Source of the DNA: Candidatus Methanoperedens sp.
Lineage (GTDB): Archaea; Halobacteriota; Methanosarcinia; Methanosarcinales; Methanoperedenaceae
DNA length: 54,617 nt
Direction of reading: 5' to 3'
NCBI GenBank assembly: GCA_026552955.1
Contig: JAPMTS010000039.1
Location: 1-54,617, forward strand
Positions 1-9,203 of this stretch are shown here, piece by piece. Position numbers and translations under genes: made by a program. Every line of letters starts with the position of its first letter. Position 1 is the stretch's first letter. The notes beneath the pieces were generated by a model. That model ran no database searches. It was not told the origin of the DNA and saw only the letters and a program-made list of their open reading frames with translations.

Positions 1-372
1 CTGTTGTGGAACCGGACCCGAATCCAAAAATATGAAACATGGGGATGCGGGCAGCCAGTTTCCACGGGAAGAAATGAATATACGGCAACAGCATTTTCAA
101 AACCGATCCGCATGTGGTTTGGAGGTATCTTCAGACCTCACAGGGAGATACAGACAACGTATTCCGATTCATCATTTATTAAGGAAAAAGTGATCTTTGG
201 GTCTGAGATCGAACCAATATTCGAGAAGTATTTTTATGATCCGGTGACAAAGGTAGTAATTACACTATCCGGATTTATGAGGATAATACAGACAGGATAT
301 ATCCAGACCTACCTGCTCTATATATTTATCACGCTTGTAATTTCGTTAATATATGTTGGAAGTGGAGGCTGA
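1..372 (+). CDS. C-terminal end of a NuoL/HyfB-like proton-translocating membrane subunit (partial)
   Basis: The reading frame is open from base 1, so the gene starts outside the window and only about 123 C-terminal residues are visible. The segment KYETWGCGQPVSTGRNEYTA followed by AFSKPIR is typical of the C-terminal tail of the hydrogenase-4 component B / NuoL family (TWxCG and xxYTAxxFxxPIR). A last hydrophobic helix (about residues 100-118) precedes the stop. In the family these proteins are antiporter-like proton or sodium channels of complex I, Fpo/Fqo or membrane-bound hydrogenases. Which complex this one belongs to cannot be told because its neighbours are missing. There is no obvious partner gene downstream, where the strand changes. 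Confidence 0.75.
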   Translation: MLWNRTRIQKYETWGCGQPVSTGRNEYTATAFSKPIRMWFGGIFRPHREIQTTYSDSSFIKEKVIFGSEIEPIFEKYFYDPVTKVVITLSGFMRIIQTGYIQTYLLYIFITLVISLIYVGSGG

Positions 373-596
373 TATTTTTTGGGACTCTACATGGGATGAG
401 ACTTTTCATAAAATTGATATACTTGAACAACAGTAGTAAAAATGGATAGGAAAAACGTTATGATCAAAAATGAATTTATTGATCTTGGATTTGAGATTTG
501 GATGCGTTTACTCAAGACGGCAGATCAATCTTATGACCCTCAAAGCGAAAATATTGAAAATCAGCATCCATCTGAAAGATCCATTATCCTGAAACA

Positions 597-1337
597 TTAG
601 AATTCAAATTCCATGCCATCGTACCCAAGAGGCCACTCTTTTATTGATTCATTATGAGGAGGAAAATTATGGCTTAAATGTGTAAGTATTATATTCTTTG
701 CATTCAATTTTCTTCCAAGTTCCATTGCTTCTTTTGAGTTCATATGTTTGGGAATATTCCCGCGCGGAGGGATTATGGCATCTGCTATCAGAAGATCAGG
801 TTTGAACATGAATTGCAGACTTTTTTCCGGAATATTCCTGGATGTATCACCTGTGATAACGACTTTTGACAAACCATCTGTGATAAATACGGCTGCGGAT
901 TCTTCCAGAGGAGGATGAGTAACCTCAAGTAATGTTATCTCAAGACCGATAAGTGAAAAAGGCTTATAAAAAATTACATCGTGCCTCACAGGTTTCATGA
1001 ATGAAAGATAGTTCAAAATATAATCAAGTGTATTCTTTAAACCATACACGTTGACATCATTCTGTATGCGGTGAAAATCCCCAAAACCTGCATAATGGTC
1101 ATAATGGGCATGTGTCCAGATCACGGCGTCGATATGGCTGATCCTTTTTTTCAAGAGCTGCCACCGCAGGTCAGGACTTGTGTCAATTAGTACTTTGCCG
1201 CCTTGCGATTCTATGAGAACTGAAAAACGAAGCCTCCTGCTTTTACCGCCTGCTATTGCATCAAGGCAGGCCTTGCAGGAACATCCAATTTTTGGAGTTC
1301 CCACAGCATCACCGGTTCCTAGCAGTGTAATTCTCAT
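597..1337 (-). CDS. MBL-fold metallohydrolase, PhnP-like phosphodiesterase family
   Basis: A 246-residue protein beginning MRITLLGTGDAVGTP, the usual N-terminus of PhnP/RNase Z-like beta-lactamase-fold hydrolases. The zinc motif THAHYDHYAGFGD (HxHxDH) lies near residue 80, and later metal-ligand regions are VITGDTS and ILTHLSHN. Cys residues in the GCSCKAC segment near residue 20 resemble the additional zinc site of PhnP-type enzymes. PhnP hydrolyses cyclic phosphoribosyl phosphates; the substrate here is unknown. I chose the ATG at 1337, which has GTGAG about 8 nt upstream; a GTG at 1346 would add three residues. It is downstream of the AAA+ gene on the same strand (75 nt gap), possibly co-transcribed. 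Confidence 0.8.
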   Translation of the reverse strand: MRITLLGTGDAVGTPKIGCSCKACLDAIAGGKSRRLRFSVLIESQGGKVLIDTSPDLRWQLLKKRISHIDAVIWTHAHYDHYAGFGDFHRIQNDVNVYGLKNTLDYILNYLSFMKPVRHDVIFYKPFSLIGLEITLLEVTHPPLEESAAVFITDGLSKVVITGDTSRNIPEKSLQFMFKPDLLIADAIIPPRGNIPKHMNSKEAMELGRKLNAKNIILTHLSHNFPPHNESIKEWPLGYDGMEFEF

Positions 1338-1412
1338 AAAGCTCACTTCAAGTTTTCATAATACTTCGTGGGTGTATTCCTTTCTTCAACTTGCAACCAT
1401 GATGTTATTAAT

Positions 1413-2684
1413 TCAACCACTTTCATCAAGTTTCTTTAGCTGGTTGCGCTTGTTGAACTCAGAGACTCCGCGAAGTAAATCTTGCTGTGTCAGGACGGTT
1501 CTTTCAGTAATAAGAGCATTAAGTACAGCTTCCCTTGCTATCAGGCGAAGGTCCGAACCGGAATATCCGTCTGAAATTTTTGCTATTTCCTCCGTATCAA
1601 ATGTCCCTTCAATGTTCTTCAAAATAATATCGAGTATCTTTTTCCTCATTACCTTATCAGGCAGCGTGAACTCAACGATCTCGTCAAACCGTCTCCATGC
1701 TGCATGGTCAAGTATGGTGGGGTGGTTTGTAGCTCCGATAACAAGGACACCATGCTCTACAAGACTGATCTCATCGATGGCTTTAAGAAGTGTATTTACC
1801 GCCCTTTTCAATGCGGCGTGCTCATCCGTAGCCCTTGCTTTTGCCACGAAATCAAATTCATCGATAAAGAGGATGCAAGGACTGAGGCGCCTTGCGAGTT
1901 CGAATACCCTGTCGATGTTCTTTGCGGTTTCTCCAAGATACTGGTCAGCTATCTGGGAGAGTTTTACTTCCACGATAGGGATTTTAAGCTGTCCTGATAT
2001 AGCCCGGGCAACAGAGGTCTTCCCTGTTCCGGGGGGGCCAACGAACAATAATTTCCCGATCTCCCGAAGCCCTATTCGTTTAAGGTAATCGCGATATTTT
2101 ATCGCTTTTGTCATTTTTTCGATTTCCTCTTCCTGGGCTTTTGTAAGGACAAGGTCAGAAATATTCTGTTTTATATCTTCCGGCGCTACTATATGGGCTA
2201 GTTTTAGCATGTCCTCTGAACCTTTTTCAGATTCAATGTTTTTGATAAGGGACATTATCCATTCCCTGCCGCTTTCTTTGGGTAAATTTGAAGCAATTGC
2301 TTTCTTATAGCTTACAGATAGTGAATCGTAGTTCTCAAAATACGATGCAAGAACAGGGTTCATATTTATGTTATCAACCGCTTCCGGATGCTTGGCTATC
2401 CACTTTACTGCAAGATCAAAGACTGTGAGCTTTATTTGAGAGCCGAAATCTTCATATTCAAGGAAAGGAAGTGTTTTTGTGCATTTTTTTACGTTTTCAA
2501 TCCCATAAATGGTTTTGATATCGCCTCCAGTTACATATATTGGACGCTTTACGGTATTTTCTTTTTCATCCCAGTAATGCTTCCTGATTTTCTGGGGAAG
2601 GTCATCTACGGTAAGCTTATCTGACTCATTATACAGATGCGCTGTCAATACCAGTTCTGTTATCAATAATTTCTCATCTGTCAT
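1413..2684 (-). CDS. AAA+ ATPase
   Basis: A 423-residue protein with one AAA+ module in its C-terminal half: Walker A GPPGTGKT at about 216-223, Walker B ILFIDEFD at 271-278, sensor-1 ATNHP near 318 and an arginine-finger region WRRFDE near 330, then a helical lid with the YSGSDLRLIAREA signature. About 200 N-terminal residues carry no domain I recognise and probably provide substrate or partner specificity. The module resembles the proteasome-ATPase/Cdc48/FtsH type of classic AAA proteins. No protease domain is fused, so it may be an unfoldase or remodelling factor. The start MTDEK follows a weakly AT-rich leader and has no clear Shine-Dalgarno sequence. Confidence 0.85.
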   Translation of the reverse strand: MTDEKLLITELVLTAHLYNESDKLTVDDLPQKIRKHYWDEKENTVKRPIYVTGGDIKTIYGIENVKKCTKTLPFLEYEDFGSQIKLTVFDLAVKWIAKHPEAVDNINMNPVLASYFENYDSLSVSYKKAIASNLPKESGREWIMSLIKNIESEKGSEDMLKLAHIVAPEDIKQNISDLVLTKAQEEEIEKMTKAIKYRDYLKRIGLREIGKLLFVGPPGTGKTSVARAISGQLKIPIVEVKLSQIADQYLGETAKNIDRVFELARRLSPCILFIDEFDFVAKARATDEHAALKRAVNTLLKAIDEISLVEHGVLVIGATNHPTILDHAAWRRFDEIVEFTLPDKVMRKKILDIILKNIEGTFDTEEIAKISDGYSGSDLRLIAREAVLNALITERTVLTQQDLLRGVSEFNKRNQLKKLDESG

Positions 2685-2795
2685 ATTTAAACTTCATTGT
2701 TACGTCTTGAAATAAGATATAGTTAACTCAAATATAATGGAACTTCCATAAGGAGATAGATCGTCGAGAGCAGATCATGGCCGAACAGCGTTTGT

Positions 2796-2825
2796 ACCCT
2801 CTCCCGGCTTTAGCCGTGGAGAGGT
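2796..2825. repeat. Strong imperfect hairpin with a GGCTTTAGCC core
   Basis: The segment pairs arm ACC-C-TCTCC-CGGCT with AGCCG-T-GGAGA-GGT, about 13 base pairs with two single-base bulges and a very short loop. It lies in the 180-nt gap between the UPF0182 gene and the AAA+ gene, downstream of the former. No T-run follows on the minus strand, so it is not a typical archaeal terminator. The GGCTTTAGCC core looks like terminal hairpins of IS200/IS605-type elements, but no transposase remnant is beside it. It could equally be a processed RNA structure. Confidence 0.4.
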
Positions 2826-2864
2826 CTCACCCCAAAACAGAGTGTTGATACATGTGGCTAATCC

Positions 2865-5513
2865 TCACTGTTTAAGCTTTTCAAGAATACTTCCCATATT
2901 CTTGATTTCTCTCCCAAAACCTTCCAGATCCCCTTCTTTGAGGAATTGCTGTGCTTTCTCATAGTGTTCGACAGCCTGCTGGATGAGAACATCGGTTGTT
3001 CCAGTATCTTCAACCGGGATAACAGGCCGTTCGGGAGACTTGCCTCCGAATATGACAGCTATCGCTTCATCCAGGGTCTCCTGCATGGTGATCATATCAC
3101 CATAAACCACAATGACGCGCTTGAGTTCGGGAATAGCATCTCTTTGTTCTGCTCTCAGATAGATAGGTTCGACATAAAGAAGGGAGTCTTCGACAGGTAT
3201 GACCAGAAGATTTCCCCTGATGACCCCGGACCCTGACTGGCTCCAGAGAGTGAAACTCTGGGATATCTCAGGGTTCTGGTCTATTCTGGCTTCAATCTGC
3301 ATCGGGCCGTATACAAGCTTTTTCTTTGGGAACATATAAACAATTCTTTCACCGTAATGTGGCATGTCATTGCGTGCAGCCATCCATGCGATCATATTTT
3401 TCTTCTCCCTGGGTGTGAAGGGCAAAAGCAGGATAAACTCTTCTTTCTGAAAACCCGGAAGCTTCGTGATCAGGTAATACGGTTGCATCTCTATTTTGGA
3501 ACCTTCATAGAGTTCTTCAGGTATCTCCCATACATCCTCCCTGTTGTAAAAAACCCCGGGATCTTTCATATGATAGAGTGCGTATTTCATCGCCTGAACA
3601 CGGAACATGTCCTCAGGATATCGTAACTGGCTCTTTAAACCAGGTGGCATAAGGGAGATAGGTTTGAAAAGACCCGGCAACATTGCCGAATAGGTCTCAA
3701 TAACGGGGTCGTTGGATTCATTGCGCAAGTAGAATTCCACAGAACCGTTATATGCATCAATCACTGCCTTGACCGGATTCCTGATATAATTTATGCCTCC
3801 TGCAGGCTCCGAGTAAGGGAACCTGTCAGTGACAGTGTAGCCATCGATTATCCAGTAAAGTTTTCCTTCGGACAATGCAATGTATGGATCCTTATCATAT
3901 TTCAGGAAAGGAGCGATCGCCCTGATCCTTTCATTGATATTCCGGCGGAACAGGATCCTGCTTTCGGGGAGTAACGAGTCACTGATCAGGAGATTTATGT
4001 CGCCAAAACGAACCGCCATGGCCAGCTTCACAAGACCTGATCGGAGGGATATACCTCCTGTTCCTTTATAGGTTGTATATACATTCAGTTCCCCACTGGG
4101 ATAATCAAACTCCGGGTTGGTTGTATCAACAATGACATAATCGTCATCAAGTTCCCCGAAATATATCTCTGGCATTGTAATATTAAAAAAATCTGACCTG
4201 GGAGGTACATCCTTAATATAGAACTGAGGTAGTCCTTCTTTTGAAACACCGCGCACCGGGCTCATTGCAACACCGTAGCCGTGGGTAAAGACCAGGCGTT
4301 CGTTCACCCATGTACGGGCTTGTTCCTGAAACTTCTTCGAGTCGATCTCCCTTGCAGACATAGCTATTTGCCTGTATTCCCCATCAATGGTGAGTCTGTT
4401 TATATCCACGTCTTTGAATTCATAGTATGTCCGTATCAGTTGAAGCTGCCTATAGGTTGTAAGCATTGGCCTCCAGTCCCAGAGACGGATGTTCTCTATT
4501 GTTTTTGTGTTTTTCTCAATGTCGTTAAAGGTAAGATTAGAAGATACCGGGAATTCTATCTGTTCGATATTTTCAAGATCAAAAGCCAGCCTTGTGTACC
4601 TGATACTGTTCTCTATATAAGGCTTCTCAAAATTGTACTCATCGGGTAGGACCCTGAACTGTTGAACCATAGATGTAAGAAAGCTCCCGCCTATGAACAG
4701 TGTTATTATTAAGATAATCCCGACCAGAGGCCATTTGATGTTCATATTCCTCACGCCCAGGAAGAAAAATACTGATACCAATAGGGTAACAGCTATCATA
4801 ACTGTAATAATTCCAAGCTGGATATTGATATCCGCATAGCCTGGCCCAAAGAAAGCCTTTTTTGATATATAAAGTATATCGAAGCGCATAAGGTAGAACT
4901 TTATTGTTAAGAGCAAAGTGAATAAACCGGCCATAACAGCCAAATGCATTTTTGTGCCTTCTGGTATACTGAGAACATTGATCACTTTTTTATAGCGTGG
5001 ATCTGCCTGGCTTTCAAGCTGATTGAGAATACCCCCATTGATGAAATAGATAAGTCCGATTCCTATGCCAGATAGAATTATCACTGCGAATAAACTGTTC
5101 AAGAGGAAATTGTAAAAGGGGAGTGAAAAAACATAGAATGAGATATCATGTCCGAAAATTGGATCCTGGAGGTTAAAAGGGACCTGGTTCAGGTAGCGCA
5201 GTACGATATCCCATTTCAAACTTGAAAAGAGACCAAAGAGCAAGCTGATTATCAGGATCGCTCCGGAAGAAATGCTTTGGAATTTAAGACTGTGTGTATT
5301 CTTGAGCGCTATCCTGATGTTGATGTACATAAAAATGTATAAAATGACAAAAGCCAATGCTCCCAATATGATTTTGGCTTTTAGAACAGTAAAGAAAATG
5401 CCAAGATAACCCACCTCATCAAACCAGAAGTAGTCAGTGAATAAATCAACAAGCTTTGATGATATAATAAACAGGATGAATAATAAATATATCAAAATGT
5501 CTCTTAGATTCAT
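2865..5513 (-). CDS. UPF0182 family membrane protein (COG1615)
   Basis: An 882-residue protein in the size range of the UPF0182 family. The N-terminal third (about residues 1-290) has around seven transmembrane helices, including the characteristic DYFWFDEVGY segment after the first. The remaining extracytoplasmic part contains conserved-looking stretches (WDWRPMLTTYRQLQ, YGVAMSPVRGV, LLPFTPREKKNM). The last about 60 residues are a charged helical tail (AVEHYEKAQQFLKEGDLEG). The family is widespread in archaea, actinobacteria and cyanobacteria and has no established function. It is monocistronic here, with 89 nt to dapF upstream. ATG start MNLRDILIY. Confidence 0.9.
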   Translation of the reverse strand: MNLRDILIYLLFILFIISSKLVDLFTDYFWFDEVGYLGIFFTVLKAKIILGALAFVILYIFMYINIRIALKNTHSLKFQSISSGAILIISLLFGLFSSLKWDIVLRYLNQVPFNLQDPIFGHDISFYVFSLPFYNFLLNSLFAVIILSGIGIGLIYFINGGILNQLESQADPRYKKVINVLSIPEGTKMHLAVMAGLFTLLLTIKFYLMRFDILYISKKAFFGPGYADINIQLGIITVMIAVTLLVSVFFFLGVRNMNIKWPLVGIILIITLFIGGSFLTSMVQQFRVLPDEYNFEKPYIENSIRYTRLAFDLENIEQIEFPVSSNLTFNDIEKNTKTIENIRLWDWRPMLTTYRQLQLIRTYYEFKDVDINRLTIDGEYRQIAMSAREIDSKKFQEQARTWVNERLVFTHGYGVAMSPVRGVSKEGLPQFYIKDVPPRSDFFNITMPEIYFGELDDDYVIVDTTNPEFDYPSGELNVYTTYKGTGGISLRSGLVKLAMAVRFGDINLLISDSLLPESRILFRRNINERIRAIAPFLKYDKDPYIALSEGKLYWIIDGYTVTDRFPYSEPAGGINYIRNPVKAVIDAYNGSVEFYLRNESNDPVIETYSAMLPGLFKPISLMPPGLKSQLRYPEDMFRVQAMKYALYHMKDPGVFYNREDVWEIPEELYEGSKIEMQPYYLITKLPGFQKEEFILLLPFTPREKKNMIAWMAARNDMPHYGERIVYMFPKKKLVYGPMQIEARIDQNPEISQSFTLWSQSGSGVIRGNLLVIPVEDSLLYVEPIYLRAEQRDAIPELKRVIVVYGDMITMQETLDEAIAVIFGGKSPERPVIPVEDTGTTDVLIQQAVEHYEKAQQFLKEGDLEGFGREIKNMGSILEKLKQ

Positions 5514-5602
5514 CTAATGTTGACAGATTCCGATATTATTTAAGTCTTTTGATACTATTGCCATGTGGCACAAAAGTACTATTTCCTGAAATCAAACGAA
5601 TA

Positions 5603-6412
5603 TTATATGTTCCCTTCAAATACCCTTTGCGCCTGTCCTTCCATATACGCGGCATCATCGGTAAGTGTAATTCTTAATTCGCCGCCTTTTGTATTCACTT
5701 TAACCCTATTTCCGGTCTTCCCGAGCCGGTGAGCTATTGCAGCACAGGCTACCGAGCCGGTACCGCAGCTAAATGTTTCACCTTCCACACCCCGTTCATA
5801 TGTGCGGATCGTTATCTCATTCCCGGCAATCACTTTTACGAAATTCACATTCGTTCCCTTTGGAAAAATCCCGTCATAGCGGATATTTGGCGCTTCCTTC
5901 ATTAATTCCGGGTCATCAAGTGAATCTATAAAGATCACTGCATGAGGAACGCCTGTGTTTATTGCCGATACATCATATCCATGCATGGCTACATTGAGAA
6001 ATTCCCCTGTTCCTTCTGCGGGGATTTTTGTCCTCTGGAATTGCGGTTTTCCCATAGTTACACATATCCATGTTTTTTGACCCTGCTTCGAACGTATGGG
6101 GAGAACGCCTGCAAGCGTTTCCACACTTCCCTTCTCCCTGATGTATCCTTTATCGAGTGCATACTTCACCAGGCACCGCACACCATTTCCGCACATTTCG
6201 GCCTGTGTACCATCAGAATTATATATTTCCATCCTGATATGGGCTATTTTCGATCTTCCAAGGAAGAGTACACCGTCAGCCCCTATTCCAAAGCGTCGGT
6301 CACAATATTTTACTGCAAAATCGGATTTTTCTTCATCATCAATGATTTTTTCGTGATATTCATCGATGAGAATGAAATCATTTCCATTACCATGAAGTTT
6401 TGTAAAATGCAC
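5603..6412 (-). CDS. dapF: Diaminopimelate epimerase
   Basis: A 269-residue protein converting LL- to meso-diaminopimelate in lysine biosynthesis. Both catalytic cysteines are present: MCGNGVRC (Cys74) and FSCGTGSVACA (Cys216). N-terminal MHFTKLHGNGNDF and GIGADGVLF are family hallmarks, and the length is standard. It begins 4 nt after the stop of the diadenylate cyclase gene, so the two are very probably one transcript. That pairing has no known mechanistic meaning in archaea. Start ATG is set by the tight spacing. Confidence 0.95.
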   Translation of the reverse strand: MHFTKLHGNGNDFILIDEYHEKIIDDEEKSDFAVKYCDRRFGIGADGVLFLGRSKIAHIRMEIYNSDGTQAEMCGNGVRCLVKYALDKGYIREKGSVETLAGVLPIRSKQGQKTWICVTMGKPQFQRTKIPAEGTGEFLNVAMHGYDVSAINTGVPHAVIFIDSLDDPELMKEAPNIRYDGIFPKGTNVNFVKVIAGNEITIRTYERGVEGETFSCGTGSVACAAIAHRLGKTGNRVKVNTKGGELRITLTDDAAYMEGQAQRVFEGNI

Positions 6413-6416
6413 AATT

Positions 6417-7046
6417 TCACTTCTTATCTTTCTTTAATGCGGCGGATATCATCTGGCCTGCGGTCCTTACCATCATATACGTTCCTCCAACAATCAATAC
6501 TATGGGAGCACCAAATGCAGCTGCAGCAATACCGGCGCTTGCGAGAAGCGCAGTATCCTGGTTCGTAAGGAAGCGTGAAACTTTATCAAGTGTGGATGGT
6601 TCGATATCAACGGAATCTGTTTCAAGAACGATCTCTCCTTTCTGGAATACTTTTATCCATCCGCTTTCCTCAGAAACAAGAACAGCAGTAATGGTATCGT
6701 CATATAAAGTTATCCCCCTTGCAGCTGCGTGTTTTGTCCCAAAACCAAGGAGTGTTTCAGATTTCAATATCCTTGAACCGTATGCAACCATTTCACCATC
6801 AGGAGTAAAGATAATGGCACCATCAAGTGTGGCAAGTTTCTCCACCACAGCATTCATTCCCTTACTGAGTAAATTTCCTGCAAATTGTATCTGAGGATAA
6901 TGAAGGCGGTAATTTCCTTCAATCTGTTTCTTATCCGCAATAATAAAAAGTGCTCCCTGATTTTCTTTGGCAAGCTTCTTTGAGATATTAAGGATATTAC
7001 GCATTACTTCAGATTTTTTATCAGTGCTATTCTCTGCAATGATCAT
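6417..7046 (-). CDS. DisA_N-domain diadenylate cyclase with C-terminal membrane anchor
   Basis: A 209-residue protein with a DAC (DisA_N) domain, which condenses two ATP into cyclic di-AMP. The DGA motif lies at about residues 75-77 (LDGAIIFTPDGE). The second active-site motif is at 103-111 and reads GTKHAAARG, where bacterial enzymes usually have GTRHRAA. A hydrophobic segment at about 166-193 (alanine-, glycine- and isoleucine-rich) is a likely membrane anchor or hairpin, followed by a basic tail (KKDKK). c-di-AMP is known in euryarchaea through DacZ enzymes. Whether the altered RHR motif keeps activity cannot be told from sequence. It is the first gene of a dac-dapF pair. Confidence 0.75.
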   Translation of the reverse strand: MIIAENSTDKKSEVMRNILNISKKLAKENQGALFIIADKKQIEGNYRLHYPQIQFAGNLLSKGMNAVVEKLATLDGAIIFTPDGEMVAYGSRILKSETLLGFGTKHAAARGITLYDDTITAVLVSEESGWIKVFQKGEIVLETDSVDIEPSTLDKVSRFLTNQDTALLASAGIAAAAFGAPIVLIVGGTYMMVRTAGQMISAALKKDKK

Positions 7047-7143
7047 AGAACCTACTTATTATCGGGATAAGTTATAAGTTTTGGTAATCCCCAACATGGA
7101 GCTTCCTGTACAATAAAATGCTTTCTTCATGAAACTTCGACAA

Positions 7144-7154
7144 CCTATATATCA
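7144..7154 (+). promoter_or_regulatory. TATA-box candidate for ubiE
   Basis: CCTATATATCA lies about 40 nt before the ubiE start codon, in the divergent gap with the diadenylate cyclase gene. The expected start of transcription would be near 7175, and GAAGGA at about 7176-7181 could serve as ribosome binding site. Confidence 0.4.
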
Positions 7155-7190
7155 TTTTGATGCTATCCACTTCCTGAAGGAACAATAACA

Positions 7191-7892
7191 ATGTCCCAAT
7201 TGCAGAAAAAAGAATATGTCCGGAATATGTTCGCAGGTATTTCAAAAAGATATGATTTTTTGAACCACCTGTTAAGCCTTGAAAAGGATAAAAAATGGCG
7301 TCGTTATGCAGTATCTAAGCTGCCATCCGGATTTATTATTGACGTCTGCTCCGGTACGGGGGATGTCGCGATAGAAGCCTCAAAAAAGAATCGTGTCATA
7401 GCTTCTGATTTTTGTTTTGAGATGCTTAAATTATGCAAACCTAAGTTAGAAAAAAAGAATCTGGAAAATGTAAGCTGCATCCAGAACGATGCTGAGAATC
7501 TATCTTTTAAAGATGGTACTTTTGATGGGGCCATAGTAGCTTTCGGAATACGAAATGTCGCAGATATTAAAAAAGCCTTATCAGAGATGAACCGGGTGGT
7601 CAGGATAGGAGGCAGGGTGGTTATTCTTGAATTTTCCCTGCCTGAAAATAAGGTTTTCAGGTCGATGTATTATTTTTATTTCAAAAAGATCCTGCCTTTA
7701 GTGGGAGCGATCATATCCGAAAAAAACGGACCTTATGATTATCTTCCTGCATCAGTGATGGCCTTTCCAAAAAGAAATGAGTTTGTGGAAATTATGAAAG
7801 ACGCCGGTATCTCGTGCGTTGAATATTTTGACCTGTCTTTCGGAATAGTCACCGTTTATATTGGAGATCGTCATAATGGGATCAAAGCTTAA
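7191..7892 (+). CDS. ubiE: UbiE/MenG-type C-methyltransferase (demethylmenaquinone methyltransferase family)
   Basis: A 233-residue class I SAM methyltransferase. The UbiE signature YDFLNHLLSLEKDKKWRR is near the N-terminus. The SAM-binding glycine motif IIDVCSGTGDVA lies at about 49-60, and FGIRNVADIKKALSEMNRVV near 120 is a second family signature. In the family it methylates the quinone ring as the last step of menaquinone biosynthesis. That fits Methanoperedens-like archaea, which use menaquinone. It reads into the hemL-hemD genes with a 43-nt gap. Other men/mqn genes are not in the window, so the exact quinone substrate is inferred. Confidence 0.85.
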   Translation: MSQLQKKEYVRNMFAGISKRYDFLNHLLSLEKDKKWRRYAVSKLPSGFIIDVCSGTGDVAIEASKKNRVIASDFCFEMLKLCKPKLEKKNLENVSCIQNDAENLSFKDGTFDGAIVAFGIRNVADIKKALSEMNRVVRIGGRVVILEFSLPENKVFRSMYYFYFKKILPLVGAIISEKNGPYDYLPASVMAFPKRNEFVEIMKDAGISCVEYFDLSFGIVTVYIGDRHNGIKA

Positions 7893-7901
7893 AAGCCACA
7901 A

Positions 7902-7907
7902 ATTATA
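7902..7907 (+). promoter_or_regulatory. TATA-box candidate for hemL
   Basis: TTATAT in the 43-nt gap before hemL lies about 30 nt before the ATG, the usual distance from TATA box to transcription start. No Shine-Dalgarno sequence precedes the ATG, so a leaderless hemL transcript is plausible. Confidence 0.35.
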
Positions 7908-7935
7908 TTGCTTTATCCCCTAATTTCAGTAATCC

Positions 7936-9201
7936 ATGGGAACAGAGAAATCAAGAAAATTATTTGAAGAGGCAAAGAAAATCCTTCCGGGAGGAGTGAG
8001 CAGTCCGGTCCGAGCTATTAAACCGTATCCGTTTTATACGAAAAAAGCTGACGGCTCAAAGATAACCGATATAGACGGAAATGAATATATCGATTACGTT
8101 ATGGGTTATGGGCCTTTACTTCTTGGGCATAATCATCCTGCTATAAAGGAAGCTGTGACCAGGCAACTTGATGACGGTTGGCTTTATGGGACCCCGACCG
8201 AACTTGAAGTGGCTCTTGCAAAAGAAATAATTGAACTTTATGCCAGCATCGACATGGTGAGATTTGTATCCACAGGAACAGAAGCAACAATGGGAGCACT
8301 TCGCGCAGCACGTGGCTTCACCGGTAAGAACAAGTTCATCAAGATCGAAGGAGGCTTTCATGGCGCTCATGAAGCCGTGCTTGTAAAAGCGGGTTCCGGC
8401 GCAACGACCCTGGGAACACCTGATTCCGCGGGAGTCCCCGGGGATTTTACAAAAAACACTCTCCAGGTACCGTATAATGATATTGGGGCTATGACAGAGG
8501 CCATCAAAGCTTATAAGGATGATGTTGCAGCCGTAATTATAGAGCCCGTACTTGGTAATATCGGGCCTGTATTGCCAAAAGAAGGTTATCTGGAAGAAGT
8601 ACGCGCTGTAACACAAGAAAATGATGTTGTCCTGATATTCGATGAGGTCATAACAGGTTTTCGGCTGGCAATGGGCGGAGCGCAGGAGTATTATGGTGTA
8701 ACACCGGATATGACCACCCTTGGAAAGATACTTGGCGGCGGTTTCCATATCGGAGTGATCGGAGGAAATCATGAGATAATGGAGAAAATTTCACCGTCAG
8801 GACCTGTTTACCAGGCAGGAACATTCAATGGCAGTCCGGTTTCCATGACATCCGGACTTGCTGTAATAAACACATTAAGAAAAGAGAAAGTCCACGACAG
8901 GGTAAATAAATCAGGTGATTTAATGCGGTCAGGATTATCTGATATCATAGCGGATCTTGGACTGGATTATAACGTGAGCGGAGTCGGGAGCATGTTCAAA
9001 GTGTTCTTCGGGGATATGCCCAATAATTATCAGGAAGCACTGAAATGCGATACTAATAAATTCAATGCATTCTTCAAAAAAATGCTAAATGACGGCATCT
9101 TTTTGCCCCCCTCGCAGTTTGAGACTAACTTCCTGTCCTTTGCCCATTCAAAAATCGACATAGAAAAAACCATCGAAGCTTACAAGAGGAATTTGAAATA
9201 A
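7936..9201 (+). CDS. hemL: Glutamate-1-semialdehyde 2,1-aminomutase
   Basis: A 421-residue PLP enzyme of fold type I that makes 5-aminolevulinate from glutamate-1-semialdehyde in the C5 pathway. Hallmarks are [12 protein letters not shown] at the N-terminus, [27 protein letters not shown] and the PLP-lysine motif [10 protein letters not shown] at about residue 265. Length is standard. It heads a tightly packed tetrapyrrole set (2 nt to hemC). The hemA and hemB genes needed on either side of this step are not in the window. Confidence 0.97.
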   Translation: MGTEKSRKLFEEAKKILPGGVSSPVRAIKPYPFYTKKADGSKITDIDGNEYIDYVMGYGPLLLGHNHPAIKEAVTRQLDDGWLYGTPTELEVALAKEIIELYASIDMVRFVSTGTEATMGALRAARGFTGKNKFIKIEGGFHGAHEAVLVKAGSGATTLGTPDSAGVPGDFTKNTLQVPYNDIGAMTEAIKAYKDDVAAVIIEPVLGNIGPVLPKEGYLEEVRAVTQENDVVLIFDEVITGFRLAMGGAQEYYGVTPDMTTLGKILGGGFHIGVIGGNHEIMEKISPSGPVYQAGTFNGSPVSMTSGLAVINTLRKEKVHDRVNKSGDLMRSGLSDIIADLGLDYNVSGVGSMFKVFFGDMPNNYQEALKCDTNKFNAFFKKMLNDGIFLPPSQFETNFLSFAHSKIDIEKTIEAYKRNLK

Positions 9202-9203
9202 TT

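Noticed and set aside
442-600. Plus-strand ORF of 52 codons (MDRKNVMIKNEFIDLG...) in the gap 373-596
   Set aside because: No ribosome binding site, no recognisable family, and it overlaps the end of the convergent MBL gene by 4 nt. The gap holds nothing else I can support.
1180-2088. 302-codon plus-strand ORF
   Set aside because: It lies antisense to the MBL and AAA+ genes, is rich in Ser, Arg and Pro typical of complementary-strand frames, and has no domain.
8116-8772. 218-codon minus-strand ORF
   Set aside because: Antisense to hemL, Cys/His/Tyr-rich, no family features.
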